A stretch of 64,000 nucleotides of DNA from Phylloscopus collybita (GCA_027886175.1 JAJNNQ010000075.1:3389001-3453000); one strand, 5' to 3'. Shown: positions 12,240 to 24,479, counted from the first letter of the stretch. Notes: generated from the letters alone by a model not told the origin. Numbers and translations: made by a program.

Positions 12240-15200
12240 TTTTGCACTTTGGAGAGATGGCAAGCATGGTCTATAATAAATTGCTTAAATGTTATAGTGG
12301 ACTGAAAATATGAGGTGAGGGAAATGGGCTGGTCAAGGATGAATGACTCTGGACCAAAAGGTTTGAGTAAAGTAACTGAAAGTAAGGATTTGAGTGAGAG
12401 TTCCTGAGAAAACACTGGATCAAGACAAGAGATTGGGACCTGGAGATTCTGAGCAGGCCTGTCCTTTCCATTGCAGCTGAGATGGCAGACTACTTGAGCT
12501 GTTGCTGTAAGCATAGGGGTTATTTCCTGGTGACAAATGTGTTTATTTCTGCCCACCATGAATAAGTCCGTGCTGGTAGCATCCTGCATCACCTCTCATG
12601 TGGCCTTTGCACAAGATGCAGCACTTGATGCTTCTGGTTGTGAACTGCCACATGACTGCAGGAGCACCTTTTATGGGCTATGTAGAGGCACCTGCCTGAC
12701 CACCTGTCCCCACCTCTATCCTTCTCAGGCAGCACCACACCTTGCCTTTTGTGTGTGGCCTCTCCTTGCTTCCTGCTCTGTGGAGGGAGGTGATTTTTTC
12801 CTCTCCTTGGGTCCCTTCTCCTGCTCCCTCTGCATGGGCGTTGCTGCCCGTTCACAGCAGCAATGTTGGATAGCAGCACCGTGAGTAAAAGCTGGGAGTC
12901 TACCAGCAAAGGAAATGCTTTGAAAATGAGATCTCCTACTTCTGTGCAGAGGAGCAGGCTATTTTAGGAGCAGATTGTGTTGGAGATATGGGCTGGGACA
13001 GGATTACTACAGCTGCTGAGGGAAATGCTGCTGTATCCAGAGCTTCGCAGTAAGCAAGGCAATAGACATCACATAAAGAAACCCTCCAGTTCATCAGTCT
13101 CCTCTCTCTTTGTCTTTCTCTGGCCTCAGACATTTGGTTTTCCTGACCACAGAGACCATTGCTGGTATACAGCAGTGTAAGAGACCAAGCCCTCCATTTG
13201 CACCTTCCCAAAAGAATACAATTTCCACACAGGTTCCAAATTACAGCAGAAGGAAAGGATTGTCTGGCTGTCAGTCTGAGAGCAGCACAAAGGAGCATGG
13301 CAACACAAAATGCCAGCAGTCCCGGGCACTTTTAACGACATTCTTAGAAAAAATTCAGTTCTGAGCAGCTGTGAAGGAAATAACAGCCCATTGTCTGCCT
13401 GAGATTCACTGATTCCCTCTCTAACTGTGGCTCCCCAGCCATTTGAGTTACATCTGATAATTAAACATGCTGTGAAAGCAGCTTCAGTGTCTGTCAAAGC
13501 TCTGCTGAGTTTCACCAGAGATGCTTCAGCTGAAGCCTTCAGTTCTTAAATTTCTGGTAAGTGGTCTGTTGGGACTGGCAGGACACATATGTTTGTCATC
13601 ACCTGTATCTCAGTACACTGCTCTTGCCTGCTGAGGCTGTGGTCTCCAGCCTGTAGTACCCAAAGCAATTCCAGTAGCCTGACCTGGTGTATGATTCTCC
13701 AAGCTAAACCTACGAGCAGGAGGAGTTGCAAGCCAGGCTGCAGAGCCCTGCAGACCTTTGTCCATCATTGTTGCTGAACGGTCGCTCTGAGAATTACCTG
13801 CAGATTTATTGCCCTTCACTGTAACTTGAGACGAACATTTCTGTCTCTATTCTCACTGAGATTTACAGCTCATTCTGCCTAGAAATTGGGCTTTTTTTCT
13901 TTTTTAATTGAGTGATCTGTCTTCAGAGGAAATATTTTATTTTGTGCTGCATGTTTCAAGGTCTTTCACTGTGTCACTTCCACTTTATTTAGCCACCCTG
14001 TCACACCAGTCTTGTGCACTCCCTGCTCCACTATCCATGGCAACATTCATGGCTTGTACATTTATTTTTCCTTTACACAGCTCTGTGATTCTTTCCAGAC
14101 TGACTCTAGAGACTGGAATGTGGTCCTAAATTAGGACTTATCTACATGGGAGACCATTCCAGAGATTTGGGGATAACTCTTCTCTGTGGAAAGCCTTGCT
14201 GTGGCATACATGTGCACAGCTGGGAGTTATACCATGGAGCTGTCACAGTTCAGTGTGCCTTTGTGCCACGATAAATTAGGATAAGCACTGACTCAGGAAA
14301 AGTCCTTGGCTATTACTGGAGAAGGTCAGTTGAGAATTGTATTCGCTGTGTGGCCACATCCAAAAAGCAAACATAGATGAGGCTATATAAAGGATGGGAT
14401 GAAAGGTTATATAATTCAGTTACACAATGTATGTGATTGCTGTCATCAGAAGATGGTCTTCAGTGCTTGTTAGTCTGTTTCAAAAATAAATAATGGGCTT
14501 GGGGAGTTCAGGGACAAGCAGCGTTCTCTCAACGATGAACAAAAAACCGAAAGGATTGGAACCATTTATCTGCAAAGGAAGGATAAGATGCAATAAATCA
14601 AACTATGAACAGTCTAGGACACATGGATTAAGAGTGCCTGTTTTCTCTTTCATATAATAAAAGAGCAAAGTGTCATTCAAAGGGATGAGAAATAGCAAAT
14701 TACTATTTTACGACAGGACTTGCTCGACATAGTTACAAATGAGAGAGCACTGGAATTTACTGAAAACCCAAACCATGAGAAATCTTGATGTGGTAACAGG
14801 AACATATACAGTTACAACACTGAAAACTAAAAATTTAACCCCCCAAACCCAGAAGGAAGACAAATGCTTTCATATCTATTTTATATAGGGAATTACATTA
14901 CACCATCAGGAAAAAAGAGATATCAGGGCTTGTTTCCGCCCTCTACTGATGTCTCCATTACTAAAAACTTTCAGAAACAAGTGATCCCACCAAATGGCCA
15001 TGGATCCAACAGTTACAGTGATGTCTGTGTTCCCAAGGAACAATACCAGTACTGAGGGCAAAGGAGCTGCCTCTCATTTCCAGAAATGTGTAATGTCTGA
15101 CTATTGTGCCCTTGCTGATGCTTGACATGGCCATGCACACTAGAGCCACTGTTCAGAAACAACTTCCAAAGATGCCAGTTCAGCCGGTGAAAAATATTAT

Positions 15201-15968
15201 GTCTGAAAAAGCTCGGATTTGGTGAACTTTCATCAGAACTGAATGCCGGTTCTGGTTGCCCTGGAAACACTGGGATGCTGAAGACACCTCATCTCAGCTG
15301 TCTAACCCTGTCCAAGGGGTTTGCTCAGCGCTGAGGCTCCTCTCAGCCTCTGCAGCATTTTCCAGGACACTGACTTCAGTTTGAGTCAGCAACTGCAGGG
15401 TGGGTCAGATTGCTCCTCTCTGGAATTAATACTGGTTCATATCCAGCCCAGACTTTTTGAGCTGAGTTTTCTTAGTTCCAATGCACATCTGTGCCATATG
15501 GCAGCTGTACCTGACTTTGGATTCCTCATTCCCCAGGGTGGGTGTCTCTTATTTGCCCTGACAAAGTGGCAGAGGGAGCTCAAGCAGTTCAAACCCATCC
15601 CAAAAGAAAGTGAACAGTGTATATACTTCTGGCCACTGTATCACAGTCTCTTACCAAACACAGATGTTCTCCAGTTGCATTGTGAGATGGAGCCAGCCAG
15701 ACTCTGCTCAGCTCCATTACCAGTTTCCCCCTGATCTTCCCAGCCCCCTGGCCTCTGTGCTGTATAAGGCTGAGAAACTGCAGCATTCATAGATGTCATT
15801 AGGAGTTATGTGTGCCCGATTCCTCTTGGACTAGGACCCTCTTTTATCCTGCTCTAAAAGATATTTTGTGGCCAAATTTCTTCTTCAATCCCAAGGTTTT
15901 ACAAAATTCTAATGACATATTTATGCAGCCAGAATCCATATCCTTAGCTTATGGGACATCATAAGAGT
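12240..15968. other. Long unique stretch
   Basis: No gene is supported. Many 60-140-codon frames overlap on both strands between 12500 and 13800, a slightly more GC-rich part, but they contradict each other and none resembles a protein family. No tRNA, repeat family or promoter is recognised. Confidence 0.5.
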
Positions 15969-15969
15969 T

Positions 15970-16455
15970 AATCACAGAACCACTTAGGTTAAAAAAGACC
16001 CTTAAGATAATTGAGTTCAACCATTAACCCAGCATTGCCAAGTCCACCACCAAACCATGTCCCTAAGTGCCATAGCTACTGTCTTTTAAATACCTCTGGA
16101 AATGGTGACTCCACCACTCCCTTGGATAGCCTGTTCAAATGCTTGACAACCCTTTTGGCAAAGGAGCTTTTCTTTATACTGAATTTAAACCTTCCCTGGT
16201 GCAACTTGATGCCATTTCCACTTGCCCTGTCACTTGTTACTTGGGAAAAGAGGCTGACCCCCACCTGGTGACAACCTCCTTTCAGGTCATTTTAGAGAGC
16301 AATAAGGTCTTCCCTGAGCCCCCTTTTCTCCAGGCTGGGCTCCCCCAGCTATCTCAGCTGCTTCTCATCAGACCTGTACTCCAGAACCTTCCCTAGCTCT
16401 GCTGCCTTTCTCTGAACATGTTCTAGCACCTCAATGTCTTTTTGTAGAAAGCACC
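15970..16455 (-). mobile_element. CR1 LINE, 3' end part of a mosaic copy
   Basis: On the plus strand the block runs 'cacttaggttaaaaaagaccc', 'attgccaagtccaccaccaaacc', 'tccaccactcccttggatagcctgttc', 'ctccaggctgggctccccc' and 'tgaacatgttctagcacctcaat'. All of these are reverse-complement CR1 3' sequence. It is longer than most copies here and continues directly, without the reverse-transcriptase coding part, into a CR1 ORF2 piece at about 16455. The order and strand are collinear with one parent element, so an internal deletion is the simplest explanation. Confidence 0.9.
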
Positions 16456-16908
16456 AAGTACCTCAGCCTTTTCCTCATCCTTTGTCACTTATGTTTTCCT
16501 CAGCATCCAACAAAAGATGAAGATTCTGCTTAGGTATTCTTTTGTTATGTATTTATTTATAGAAATATTTTTATTGTTTTTTATGGAAGTAGCCAGATTA
16601 AGTTCTAGCTGGGTTTTGGCCCAAATTAGAATTTTTCTCCCTGCATAACCTCACACCATCCTTGTGGTCCTCGGGAGTTGCCTGCCCCTTCTTTCAAAGG
16701 TCATCAACTTTTTTTTTTTCCTGAGTTCCAGCCAAATCTCTCTGTCCAGACAGGCTTTTCTTTTCCCCTCTGTCATGTCTTTTGGCACATGGGGACAGCC
16801 TGCTCCTGTGAATTTTAGATTCCCTTCTTGAAGAATGTCCAGCCTTCCTGGACTCCTTAACCTTTCAGGACTGCCTCCCAAGGGACTGTGTCCACCAGGG
16901 TCCTCATT
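16455..16908 (-). pseudogene. CR1 ORF2 fragment (linker between endonuclease and RT)
   Basis: Read on the minus strand, this piece corresponds to the part of CR1 ORF2 between the endonuclease and the reverse transcriptase. Within the frame at 16651-16881 the stretch 'REIWLELRKKKK' matches the family's remembered 'RELWLELRKKRR'. The plus-strand phrases 'aatgtccagccttcctggact' and 'aggactgcctcccaagggact' are typical of avian CR1. The frame is broken, with a T run at about 16711-16720 and no catalytic domain, so it makes no working enzyme. It joins a CR1 ORF1 piece at about 16908 with the endonuclease missing. Confidence 0.8.
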
Positions 16909-17345
16909 TTGGGCTCTCTGTTCCTCTCAGAAGGGAGTGTCCTATGACAACAACCCAGCTTTGATGGAAGCAGCTTTGATGCACAGCATAGTGTAGGGCT
17001 TACCCTTGGCAACACTTCCCACTTGGAGAAACCATTAACCTCAGCAACACCTCCCACCCAGAGGAACCATCATGCTCGGCATTGTTCAGTTCCACTTGCA
17101 GAGCCTCATATCTGTGATACTGGGGCACCAGATGAGGCCGGGCAGTCACAGAGGAGACCCCTCTGCTGTGCCAGGCAGGGCTGAGTGCCACTGCTCGCTG
17201 TCCCTTAAGTCACTCAGCTCAGCCAGGCAGAGAGAGGACAAGAAATCCTCTGTGTCATCTGTCCTGTCTACCTCTGGGCCTGTCCCAAGGAGGGCAGAGT
17301 GTGATTCCAGCAGTCTGTTTCTCTCTCAGACTCCCTGATAATCCT
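16909..17345 (-). pseudogene. CR1 ORF1 fragment (esterase-like domain remnant)
   Basis: Minus-strand translation of 16913-16957 gives VVVIGHSLLRGTES, which matches the ORF1 esterase-like block written VVGDSLLRGTE in intact CR1. The catalytic GDS reads GHS here, a one-base change. Further upstream in the element, the minus frame at 17000-17191 contains LVPQYHRYEALQVE, compared with the family's QVPLHNRYEALE. The two motifs are not in one continuous frame, so this is a dead fragment. It is the 5'-most part of the mosaic LINE that begins at 15970. Confidence 0.75.
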
Positions 17346-17574
17346 CAAGCTCCTCTCTTCCTCCCAGAGCTCTGTCACTCTGTCACTGGGGTGTCCCTCT
17401 ACCCAGGCACATTCCCACAGGAATGTTCACTGTTCAAGCTAGCAAAGTCACAGCACTCTGCCACATGACCACCTTAATTAATCATGATAATTACTGTTCT
17501 CTCTGGAGGACCTTCTACTCCAGAATTTCCAAAAGGTTTTTCTGCTGGTTTGATGGCCTTGCTCTGTGAGATAC

Positions 17575-17665
17575 TTGATACCTGTGACCATGGCAAGTCA
17601 CTTTATCTTCTGCTTTGATAGAATGAGGTTCATAAGAACATCCTGTTTCACTGGCAGAAGGATTC
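17575..17665 (+). mobile_element. MIR-like SINE remnant
   Basis: The wording 'ctgtgaccatggcaagtcac' followed by 'tttatcttctg' and, after a gap, 'gaatgaggttcataag' follows the MIR order (ctgtgtgaccttgggcaagtcact, then ttcctcatctgtaaaatgaggataat). The middle 'cctcagtttcc' part is missing. MIRs are old tRNA-derived SINEs present at low number in bird genomes. The call is by eye, and chance similarity is possible. Confidence 0.45.
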
Positions 17666-19045
17666 AACTGGGATGCTCAGCTTAGAAGAAGCTGTAGACC
17701 ACATCACTATCTAAGTAAAGAGAATCATGGAGGAAATAGAGGTAGAAAAAAGCAACAGAGAAACTTGTCTGTCCTCCTCATTTGCTGTCAGGCCACCCTG
17801 GTGGCACACCAGCCTGAGGCCACCCAGAGGTAAAGTGGAAATGGAGACTCTCTGTGGGCAAGGTTTCCACAGAGGTGTTTCTGGTAAATGCATTCAGACC
17901 AAGTAGTCATTAGGACTAAACACAGGCTTTGGTTTAGATTTTTGCTTTCTTGAACTATCCAACCCAACATGGGCTTCCCAGTTGTTCCATTTTTCCATAT
18001 GTCAGGATAGTTAAGATTATTATGTATGAAAACAGAAACTAGAGATTCAAATAGTAGCCCATATCTACCTCATTTAGACAAGAAAATCACAGAATTTTCT
18101 CCATTGCTATTAATTCTTCTACCTACATGGGAGGAAGTATCTGTGAACTAAAAATCGTGAAACCGTCATCTCTGCTGTGGATTTATTATCTGGGTAGAGA
18201 AAGAGGCAATTACAGTTAAGGGAACTGTATGAAAATGAACTGCTTCTGAATATTTCCAATTTTAATCAATGCTAGATATAACAGCAGAAAAGTCAGTGTT
18301 TATATTTAATGTCTAAGTTCATAACTCTGCAAATTATAAAATTATTTTCAGGTAAAAGCATTGATAGGGACCACATTCCACATTCAGGATGAATAGCTAA
18401 GATCAGATAGATATTCATGCTTGATCTTTCATGCCCTTGAATATGCAGGGAATGAAAACAGCATCACACTCCTCCAACTAGGTGGAAATAACACAGCCCT
18501 AATGTTGAATCAATTCACAGAATAAACCCTGTGAATAGCTGCTGAGGAAATCAATATGAGGAAACAGTGAACTGAACATCTATTCTGCAAATGGTCAGAA
18601 AAAGAAAAAATAGATTGTGGCTGTCCTGGCTTTGGTACCCCTGGAAAATCTGTGCCTAAAACCCCTAGCCAAATTAACAAACTAATTAAGAACCAAGTGG
18701 GGAGATAGTGAAGAAAAAAACAAAGGAAAAAAATTTGAAAATAAAATAAAATAAAATTGAAAGAATATAAATTGTAATAAAAGAAGAAGGATGATGGAGG
18801 AAAGCTGGGCAGTTACAGATAAGCAGTAGCAGTAGAGATGAGGGAAGGAGCTCTTCCAAAGAAGAGGGTTCAAGGCAGCAGGTGGAGAATAAGTTCAATA
18901 TTTTTCTTTCTGATACAATATGGGACTGCCAGCAGGAAGTATCCTGTAAGAGAAAAAATAGTGAGATGAAGAGGATAAGACCTCTGAGAAGGCAGAGGGA
19001 GAAAAGTGCCAGAAATAGAGCCAAATGTGACTAACTGCTAGATTT

Positions 19046-19070
19046 TATGTCTATATAGCATATAGACATA
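19046..19070. repeat. 11-bp perfect hairpin, 3-base loop
   Basis: Left arm tatgtctatat (19046-19056) and right arm atatagacata (19060-19070) are exact reverse complements with 'agc' between them. The region is AT-rich, so a chance origin is plausible. Confidence 0.85.
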
Positions 19071-20035
19071 TATAATAGCACAACCCTTAAATTTCACCTG
19101 CTGCCCTCTCCCTTTTTGACAAATGGCAGATTTCCCTGAGGTGATGCAGTCTTAAAGACCCAAAGAGCTAGAAAAATACCTTGGATAGCTGTGATCTTGT
19201 CTGTGATAGAGGAAGGATTCCAGGGACAGCATGACCAAAAGAGGAGGACAGGACAAAGATGGTTGAAAAGAGCAAGAGTATTCAGAGGTAATGGAAGGGG
19301 AGGGTCAGAAAAGAGAAAAATGTCACAGGTGAGTCAAAAAACCAGCGTGTAAACAAAGGTTTGTGCTGGTGAGAGGAGAGAAGGAATGAGGCTGAGAAGG
19401 AGAGAGGGAATAGACAACTGTTCTAATGTGAATTAAGATGACGTAAGAAAGACTGTCTGTGAATTGATGCTTACACAGCAACCAGTTTGTCCAGGCTTGA
19501 AGCAGATAATTGATACCATCCTTTGGGAGCTGCCGTTCATCAAAGCCCTTTAGTGTAACCCCAGAAACCACCAATCTCTGCCCTTAATTTGTTTTAATGG
19601 AACACTTTTCCTGCCTCTTCCTGTGTTTTTTTAGCAACTGCTTGCAGTCTTTCTTTATCCTCAGCACTTGAACCAAGTGATAAGCTGCTGGTAACCTTGT
19701 TTGTAATTTGAAGTTCATTAGAAGTTCAGCCTGCAAGGGCAACATTTGTGTGCAGGATAAATTGTTGAGCAAATTGTTTGGTCTGAGCTTTGTCTCTGCC
19801 AGCCACTTTAAGGTGCCACCTAATTCTGCTCAGTCAGCACTCACTGGGGTTTCCTGCTCCACAACTCTGATGTCAGTGGTGATAATCATTAAAACAGGTG
19901 AAAACCCCAAATATTACCTGCACAAAAAGCACAAAGTTCAACACAATGTCACTGAGAAAAACAAGGGGCAGCATAAGATGAGCAATAAGGTTAAGAGATT
20001 TATATATGAAAACAGAGAAGCCCATCTCCACTGGG

Positions 20036-20117
20036 TACAGTGCCCTGATCACGTATATACAGTGCCCTGATGGTATGTATATTGTATCATATATACAGTG
20101 CTCTGATCTTATATATG
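20036..20117 (+). repeat. Short degenerate tandem repeat (TACAGTGCYCTGAT unit)
   Basis: The word tacagtgcYctgat starts at 20036, 20058 and 20094, each time followed by an AT-rich 'gtata/tatat' spacer. The first two copies are 22 bases apart and the third is 36 bases further on. This is local duplication, with no sign of a gene. Confidence 0.8.
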
Positions 20118-22589
20118 GTGGTGTAATTGTATCCAGGCAGAAACCTAACACCTTCTCAGCTGTTCTGGTTTCCGCTGTTGCTCCCCAATCATCTTTAAGC
20201 ATTGAAAAAAAGGTGTCAGAAGGAACAGAGGCAGCTCCCTCATACCCTGAGGGATTTGAGATTGAGACACACAGGATCTGAGCCTGTCACATGGGAAATG
20301 TGTCCTCCAATACAGAATTTCTAGAAAAGCTGTGACTCAGCAGGACAACTCCTTATCCATAATCTGTGCAACAGATGCACCAAGCAAAGCATCTCCTATC
20401 TTGTCAGCTGTTGCTTTAGAGTCTTGTATCTCCACAGTTTGCTCTTTTTTCTTTAAGCTGCTGGATGGAGGTAATGAATATTTAAGTACTCGATGTAAAC
20501 CCGTCTGTCCTGGCGGAGTGGCTGGAGCTGCACAGAGCTGCAGAGCTGAGGATCATTGTAATCTGCTTGATGGGTGGTTCTGCCTGTGGCCAAATGGATT
20601 CCATATGTGGGATCATCTGTCACGCAGAAGGCACTGTCATTAGTTCCCTTTCTAGGAAGTCCTTCTGCTCTCCTCAGTGAAATACAATGTCAGTGACCCC
20701 AACATGTTGATTCGTCATGATGGTGCCATTAGGGAATGAGCTCTTTGGTGACTTTAAATATTCAAGTGCTCCTAGTAATTTTTCTGGATTTCAGGTGGAG
20801 AATGATGCTATTTTATTAATTTTATTTTTGATGTATTTTTAAGCCTCTGCATGGAGATCATTGCAGTGTCCAGATATCTTTGAAAAACATCATCTTGGTT
20901 GAGGAGAGTAGGCTGGATTAAAGATGTGCCATACTTGTTCTTTTAATTTTAGGTTTACATCATTACCAAAGAGCAAGAAGCTGATATTCTGCAGATCTGT
21001 GTAACATGCTGGACAGTACATAGAAGCCAACATTTTCATCATCATTTCTCTTTTTGTAAAGAAGGCAGGTTCTCCTGCCCAGAGCTGCTCAGAAAACTGT
21101 ATGAGAGTGGGCAAGGTGGCTGTGGAAAGGGAGATTGTAAGTTGCTCTTCATGTTCCATGGGAGTGGGTCAGGTGTAATGAGTTTAAACTGAAACCAAAG
21201 GGCTAAGTTAGAGCTAGAAGAACCTTGTTTGCTAGAGAGGACAGTGGATATGTGTCTGGGAAGACCCAAACCCCTGGCACTGGCAGTTTGTCCAATCTAT
21301 CTTTCATCTCCCAGGGATTAATTGGGGGCTACTTTGCCTGGATCTTTTAACAGCCAGGTTTTCAACTCTACTTTCCACTGTTATTTAGCAGCAGATGTTC
21401 AGATTCTGCTTTTCCAAAGCTACCCAATTGTTATTACGCATAATTAACACCAACATCCTTAATCCATAAGCTTCTTTTAGGTTGGACTAATTTCTATTCT
21501 GTTTACAAAATAAAACCTTCATGTGAAATCACCTCTTCAAAAAGCAATTAGCAATCCCAGCTCTTAGGCTCTCCCTGTGAGGAAGAGAAATATTTGTAGA
21601 ATATGGAAAGCAAGGAATATTACTAGGACACATAGCTGTTCTCTAACAGTAGCACAACCTAGCTCTTACAAGCTCTCCAAATTCATGGTGCTGAATAAAT
21701 TAAGTATTTACCTGTGTATCTAAACGCAAATGTTCAGGAAAGTGATTAATATTACCCAGAACCAGCAGTTTATGGATCATTGTCTGTAATCAGGTTGTGG
21801 TAGTTGAACAAGATCCCCATTTCCTGTGGTTGACAATGGATTATTCATGTAGGATGTGCAGCATAACTGAGTTAAGGTTCTGGGAGCAAACACACCTTCT
21901 GGAATTTGCCCAAGCTGAGTCACGTAGTTTGGTAATGATAAAATTACATAATTTAGGGGTATTTTTGAACTTTTGTGCTAATCAAACACCATGGTCATGC
22001 ATTCTGAAGAACAATGATGTGATTAGTCGGTTCACACTGGGATCTAGTTAAATAAATTGGAAGTGCATTGCAGTGTTTGTGAGGTTTCAGTTCTAAAGCT
22101 ATTTCAAGAAACCCATGAGGATTTCACAAAAAATCTGCAGCTGCAGTATGTGCAAGCAAACAGGATGCTGTTCTATCACCAAAGGAATAACAAACAATTC
22201 CAAAAGAGGGGATAATTTAGTTAAATATAGCACTTGAAATAATATACCAAGAATTCATATCTTTTGTGATCATTGTACCTTTTTTATGCAGTGGATAGGA
22301 GGAAAATCCTCAATCTTCTAATGACTGCAATGGTGTTCCCATAAGAGAAATGAAAATTTGGAAATAATAGGCCAAAGGGTGGAATGGTGAGCACAGACTG
22401 ATGGAAATGAGCTGAAAGGAAAATAGCACCTGACAGTCTGAGATCATTGCTTTGTCTGCTTCCCAGGCCAGGTCCTTGAGGTCTGTGCTGGTCTTACCTG
22501 GGGCATTTTTCTTCATAATAGCAATTATGGGGCTGTGTTTTGGATTTGTGATGAAAACAGTGTTGACAATTCAGGGACGTTTTCATTAT

Positions 22590-23068
22590 TGCTGAGCAGA
22601 GCTCACGTGGAGTCAAGGCCTTTTCTGCTCCTTACCTCACCCCACCAGGGAGTGGGCTGGGGGCGCAGAGAGCTGGGAGGGGACACAGATGGGACAGCTG
22701 ACACTGAGTGACCCAAGGGACATCCCATACCATAGGACATCATTCTCAGCAAGCTGGGACAAGAAGGAACAGGAGGACATTCAGAGTAATAGTGTTTAAC
22801 TTCCAAAGTCACTGTTACATGTGCTGGAGCCCAGCTTTCCTGGGCATGGCTAAACAGCTGCCTGTGGGAAGTGGGGAATTAATTCCTTTTTTTTTTTTTT
22901 TTTTCTCTTGCTTTGCTTGCATGCACAGCTTTTTCTTCCCCTATTAAACTGTCTCTGTCTCAACACACAAGTTTTCTCACTTTTCAAATTCTCTCCCCCA
23001 TCCCACCAGGGAGGAGTGAGTGAGAAGCTGTGTCGGGCTGAGTTGCTGGCTGGGATTAAACCATGACA
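22590..23068 (+). mobile_element. Avian endogenous-retrovirus LTR, near complete
   Basis: This matches a second, different bird LTR that I recognise. In order it shows 'agtgggctgggggcgcagagag', 'gggacagctgacactgag', 'catcccataccataggac', 'ggagcccagctttcctggg', 'gtgggaagtggggaatt', 'gcttgcatgcacagcttttt', an ATTAAA polyadenylation signal at 22943-22948, 'acaagttttctcacttt', and an end 'ggctgggattaaaccatgaca'. The TATA-like box expected after the 'ctcagca' block (about 22745) has been lost. No retroviral genes flank it, so it is probably a solo LTR. An 18-base T run at 22887-22904 interrupts a zone that is normally a mixed T/G tract. Confidence 0.85.
22887..22904. repeat. Poly-T tract of 18 inside the LTR
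   Basis: An uninterrupted run of 18 T sits where related LTR copies, as I recall them, read 'ccttgttttgctttgcttgc'. It probably arose by slippage after insertion. Confidence 0.9.
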
Positions 23069-23274
23069 AGGTTTTAAATGCCCAACACTGACAAAAATGT
23101 GTGACACTCTGATCACTGTGAAGCTGCTGATGGTCAGTGTACTTCCTGATTTTGTGCAGCCCAAGAAACAGTTATTGTCTCTAAGATTCCTACTCTGATA
23201 TCAGGCAAAGCAGATGCTTTGGGAAGAGAGTAAAAAGCAGACTCCCATTTTTCAATCATGTGCAGTTCAGAGAC

Positions 23275-24457
23275 TTCCTGAAAAGGTGGATTTGGTATAT
23301 TAATAACCCCCAATCTCTCTCTTCCTTGAAGAACCTTCTTGAAGGGGTGCTTTTGAAGCCACATCAGCTTTTAGTTTTCACACCACACTGTGGCAGGAAG
23401 TTCCAAAGTTTAACTGCAGGAATGAAGAGTAATTTCCTTCCGTTTCCTTTGAGCTTGTCCTCTCCCACTTAAAATCACTGCTTCCTTCTTCCTTTATTGG
23501 AAAGTGCAATGAAAAATCAAGCTCTTCACCTTCTCCATGATGTTCATGATATTATAGATTTATCCTGGTCATTTCTTAAATTGAAGAATTAACTTATTTA
23601 GCTCTCTCTTACACTGAGTAGCTAAGTACTTCTTATCAGCCTTTTAATCCTCTGAATCCTTTTTCATCTATGGTTTTCTTTTCAAGCAAGAGGACCAGAG
23701 CTGCACACAGGATTCAAGCTAGAAGAGCCATAGATTTATGTATTTAAATAATAATTATTATTATTTTTTCTTTGTTTGTTTGTTCAGTAACATTCTCCAT
23801 ATTGAGCTCTGCTCCATTTCCTGGCAATTCCCAACATTTTATTTTCTTTATTGACTGCTACAATATGCTTAGCTGATATTTCCATGAAACTAACTGTTAC
23901 AGACCCAACTTTTCCCTCTTGGCCAGCTCAGAGCCACATGTGAGCTAAGGGCTGCTTTTCCCCTTGGGCATCATTTCTCTGTCCAGTCACTGAGATTCTG
24001 CAATTCTTCCCAATTTTTAATCATCTTTAATACCCAGAGGACTTTTATATCATGACTAAACCTTGTCACTTCACTGTTTACCGCTTTCCAGTTCATGAAT
24101 GAGTTTGTAAGCAAACAGCACATACCTCCAGGGGATACCACTGCTGATCAGCCTCTACCACAAGACCTGAGCATGAGCTGCCACTCTCTGTTTCCTGTTT
24201 TTTTTTTTTTTTTCATTCCTTTTTTATTCATCTAGGGACCTTTCCATTTATGCCTTGACTTTCCTTAAAAGCCTTTGGTGAGAGATGCTGTCTGCAGCTC
24301 TCAGGAAATACAAGTTGGTTATATCAACAGGATTTCCTTTATCCAAAGGCTTGTTGACACCTTCAGAGAACTCCGGGGACTATGGCAGGACTTCCCTTTA
24401 TAAAAGCCATTCCAACTTCCACAGCACATCACAATTACCTCTGCATCCAATAATTCC
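23275..24457 (-). mobile_element. Ancient CR1/L3-like LINE fossil, RT to 3' end
   Basis: On the plus strand the sequence follows, in order, the reverse complement of an old amniote CR1 lineage: 'ggcaggaagttccaaagttt', 'tgttcatgatattatagattt', 'gaccagagctgcacacaggattcaa', 'tttattgactgctacaatatgc', 'ccagtcactgagattctgcaa', 'ttccagttcatgaatgagtttg', 'ccaggggataccactgctgat' and 'aaaagcctttggtgagagatg'. Minus-strand translation of 24278-24361 contains NLYFLRAADSISHQRL, compared with the RT block YLDFQKAFDKVPHQRL. The first Asp of the active site is gone. Many small gaps and three T-rich tracts show high age. It is much more diverged than the short CR1 copies elsewhere in the window, so it is an older insertion. 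Confidence 0.75.
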
Positions 24458-24477
24458 TTTTTTTTTTTTTTTTTTTT
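24458..24477. repeat. Poly-T tract of 20
   Basis: An uninterrupted run of 20 T at the 5' border of the old LINE fossil. A related T16 run lies at 24198-24213 inside the fossil. On the minus strand they read as lysine runs and create false open frames. Confidence 0.95.
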
Positions 24478-24479
24478 GC

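Larger units (their letters stand above)
17670..22588. other. Long unique stretch with A-rich and purine-rich parts
   Basis: No gene is supported. Around 18700-18800 the plus strand is strongly A-rich ('aaaataaaataaaataaaa'), and 18780-19010 is purine-rich. A 25-bp hairpin lies at 19046-19070 and a three-copy degenerate tandem at 20036-20117. Frames of about 110-120 codons near 18700 and 19700 are by-products of low-complexity composition. Confidence 0.5.

Noticed and set aside
18680..19024. Minus-strand hydrophobic frames of 63 and 112 codons rich in L and F
   Set aside because: They translate A-rich and purine-rich low-complexity DNA. The apparent membrane character is a composition artefact.
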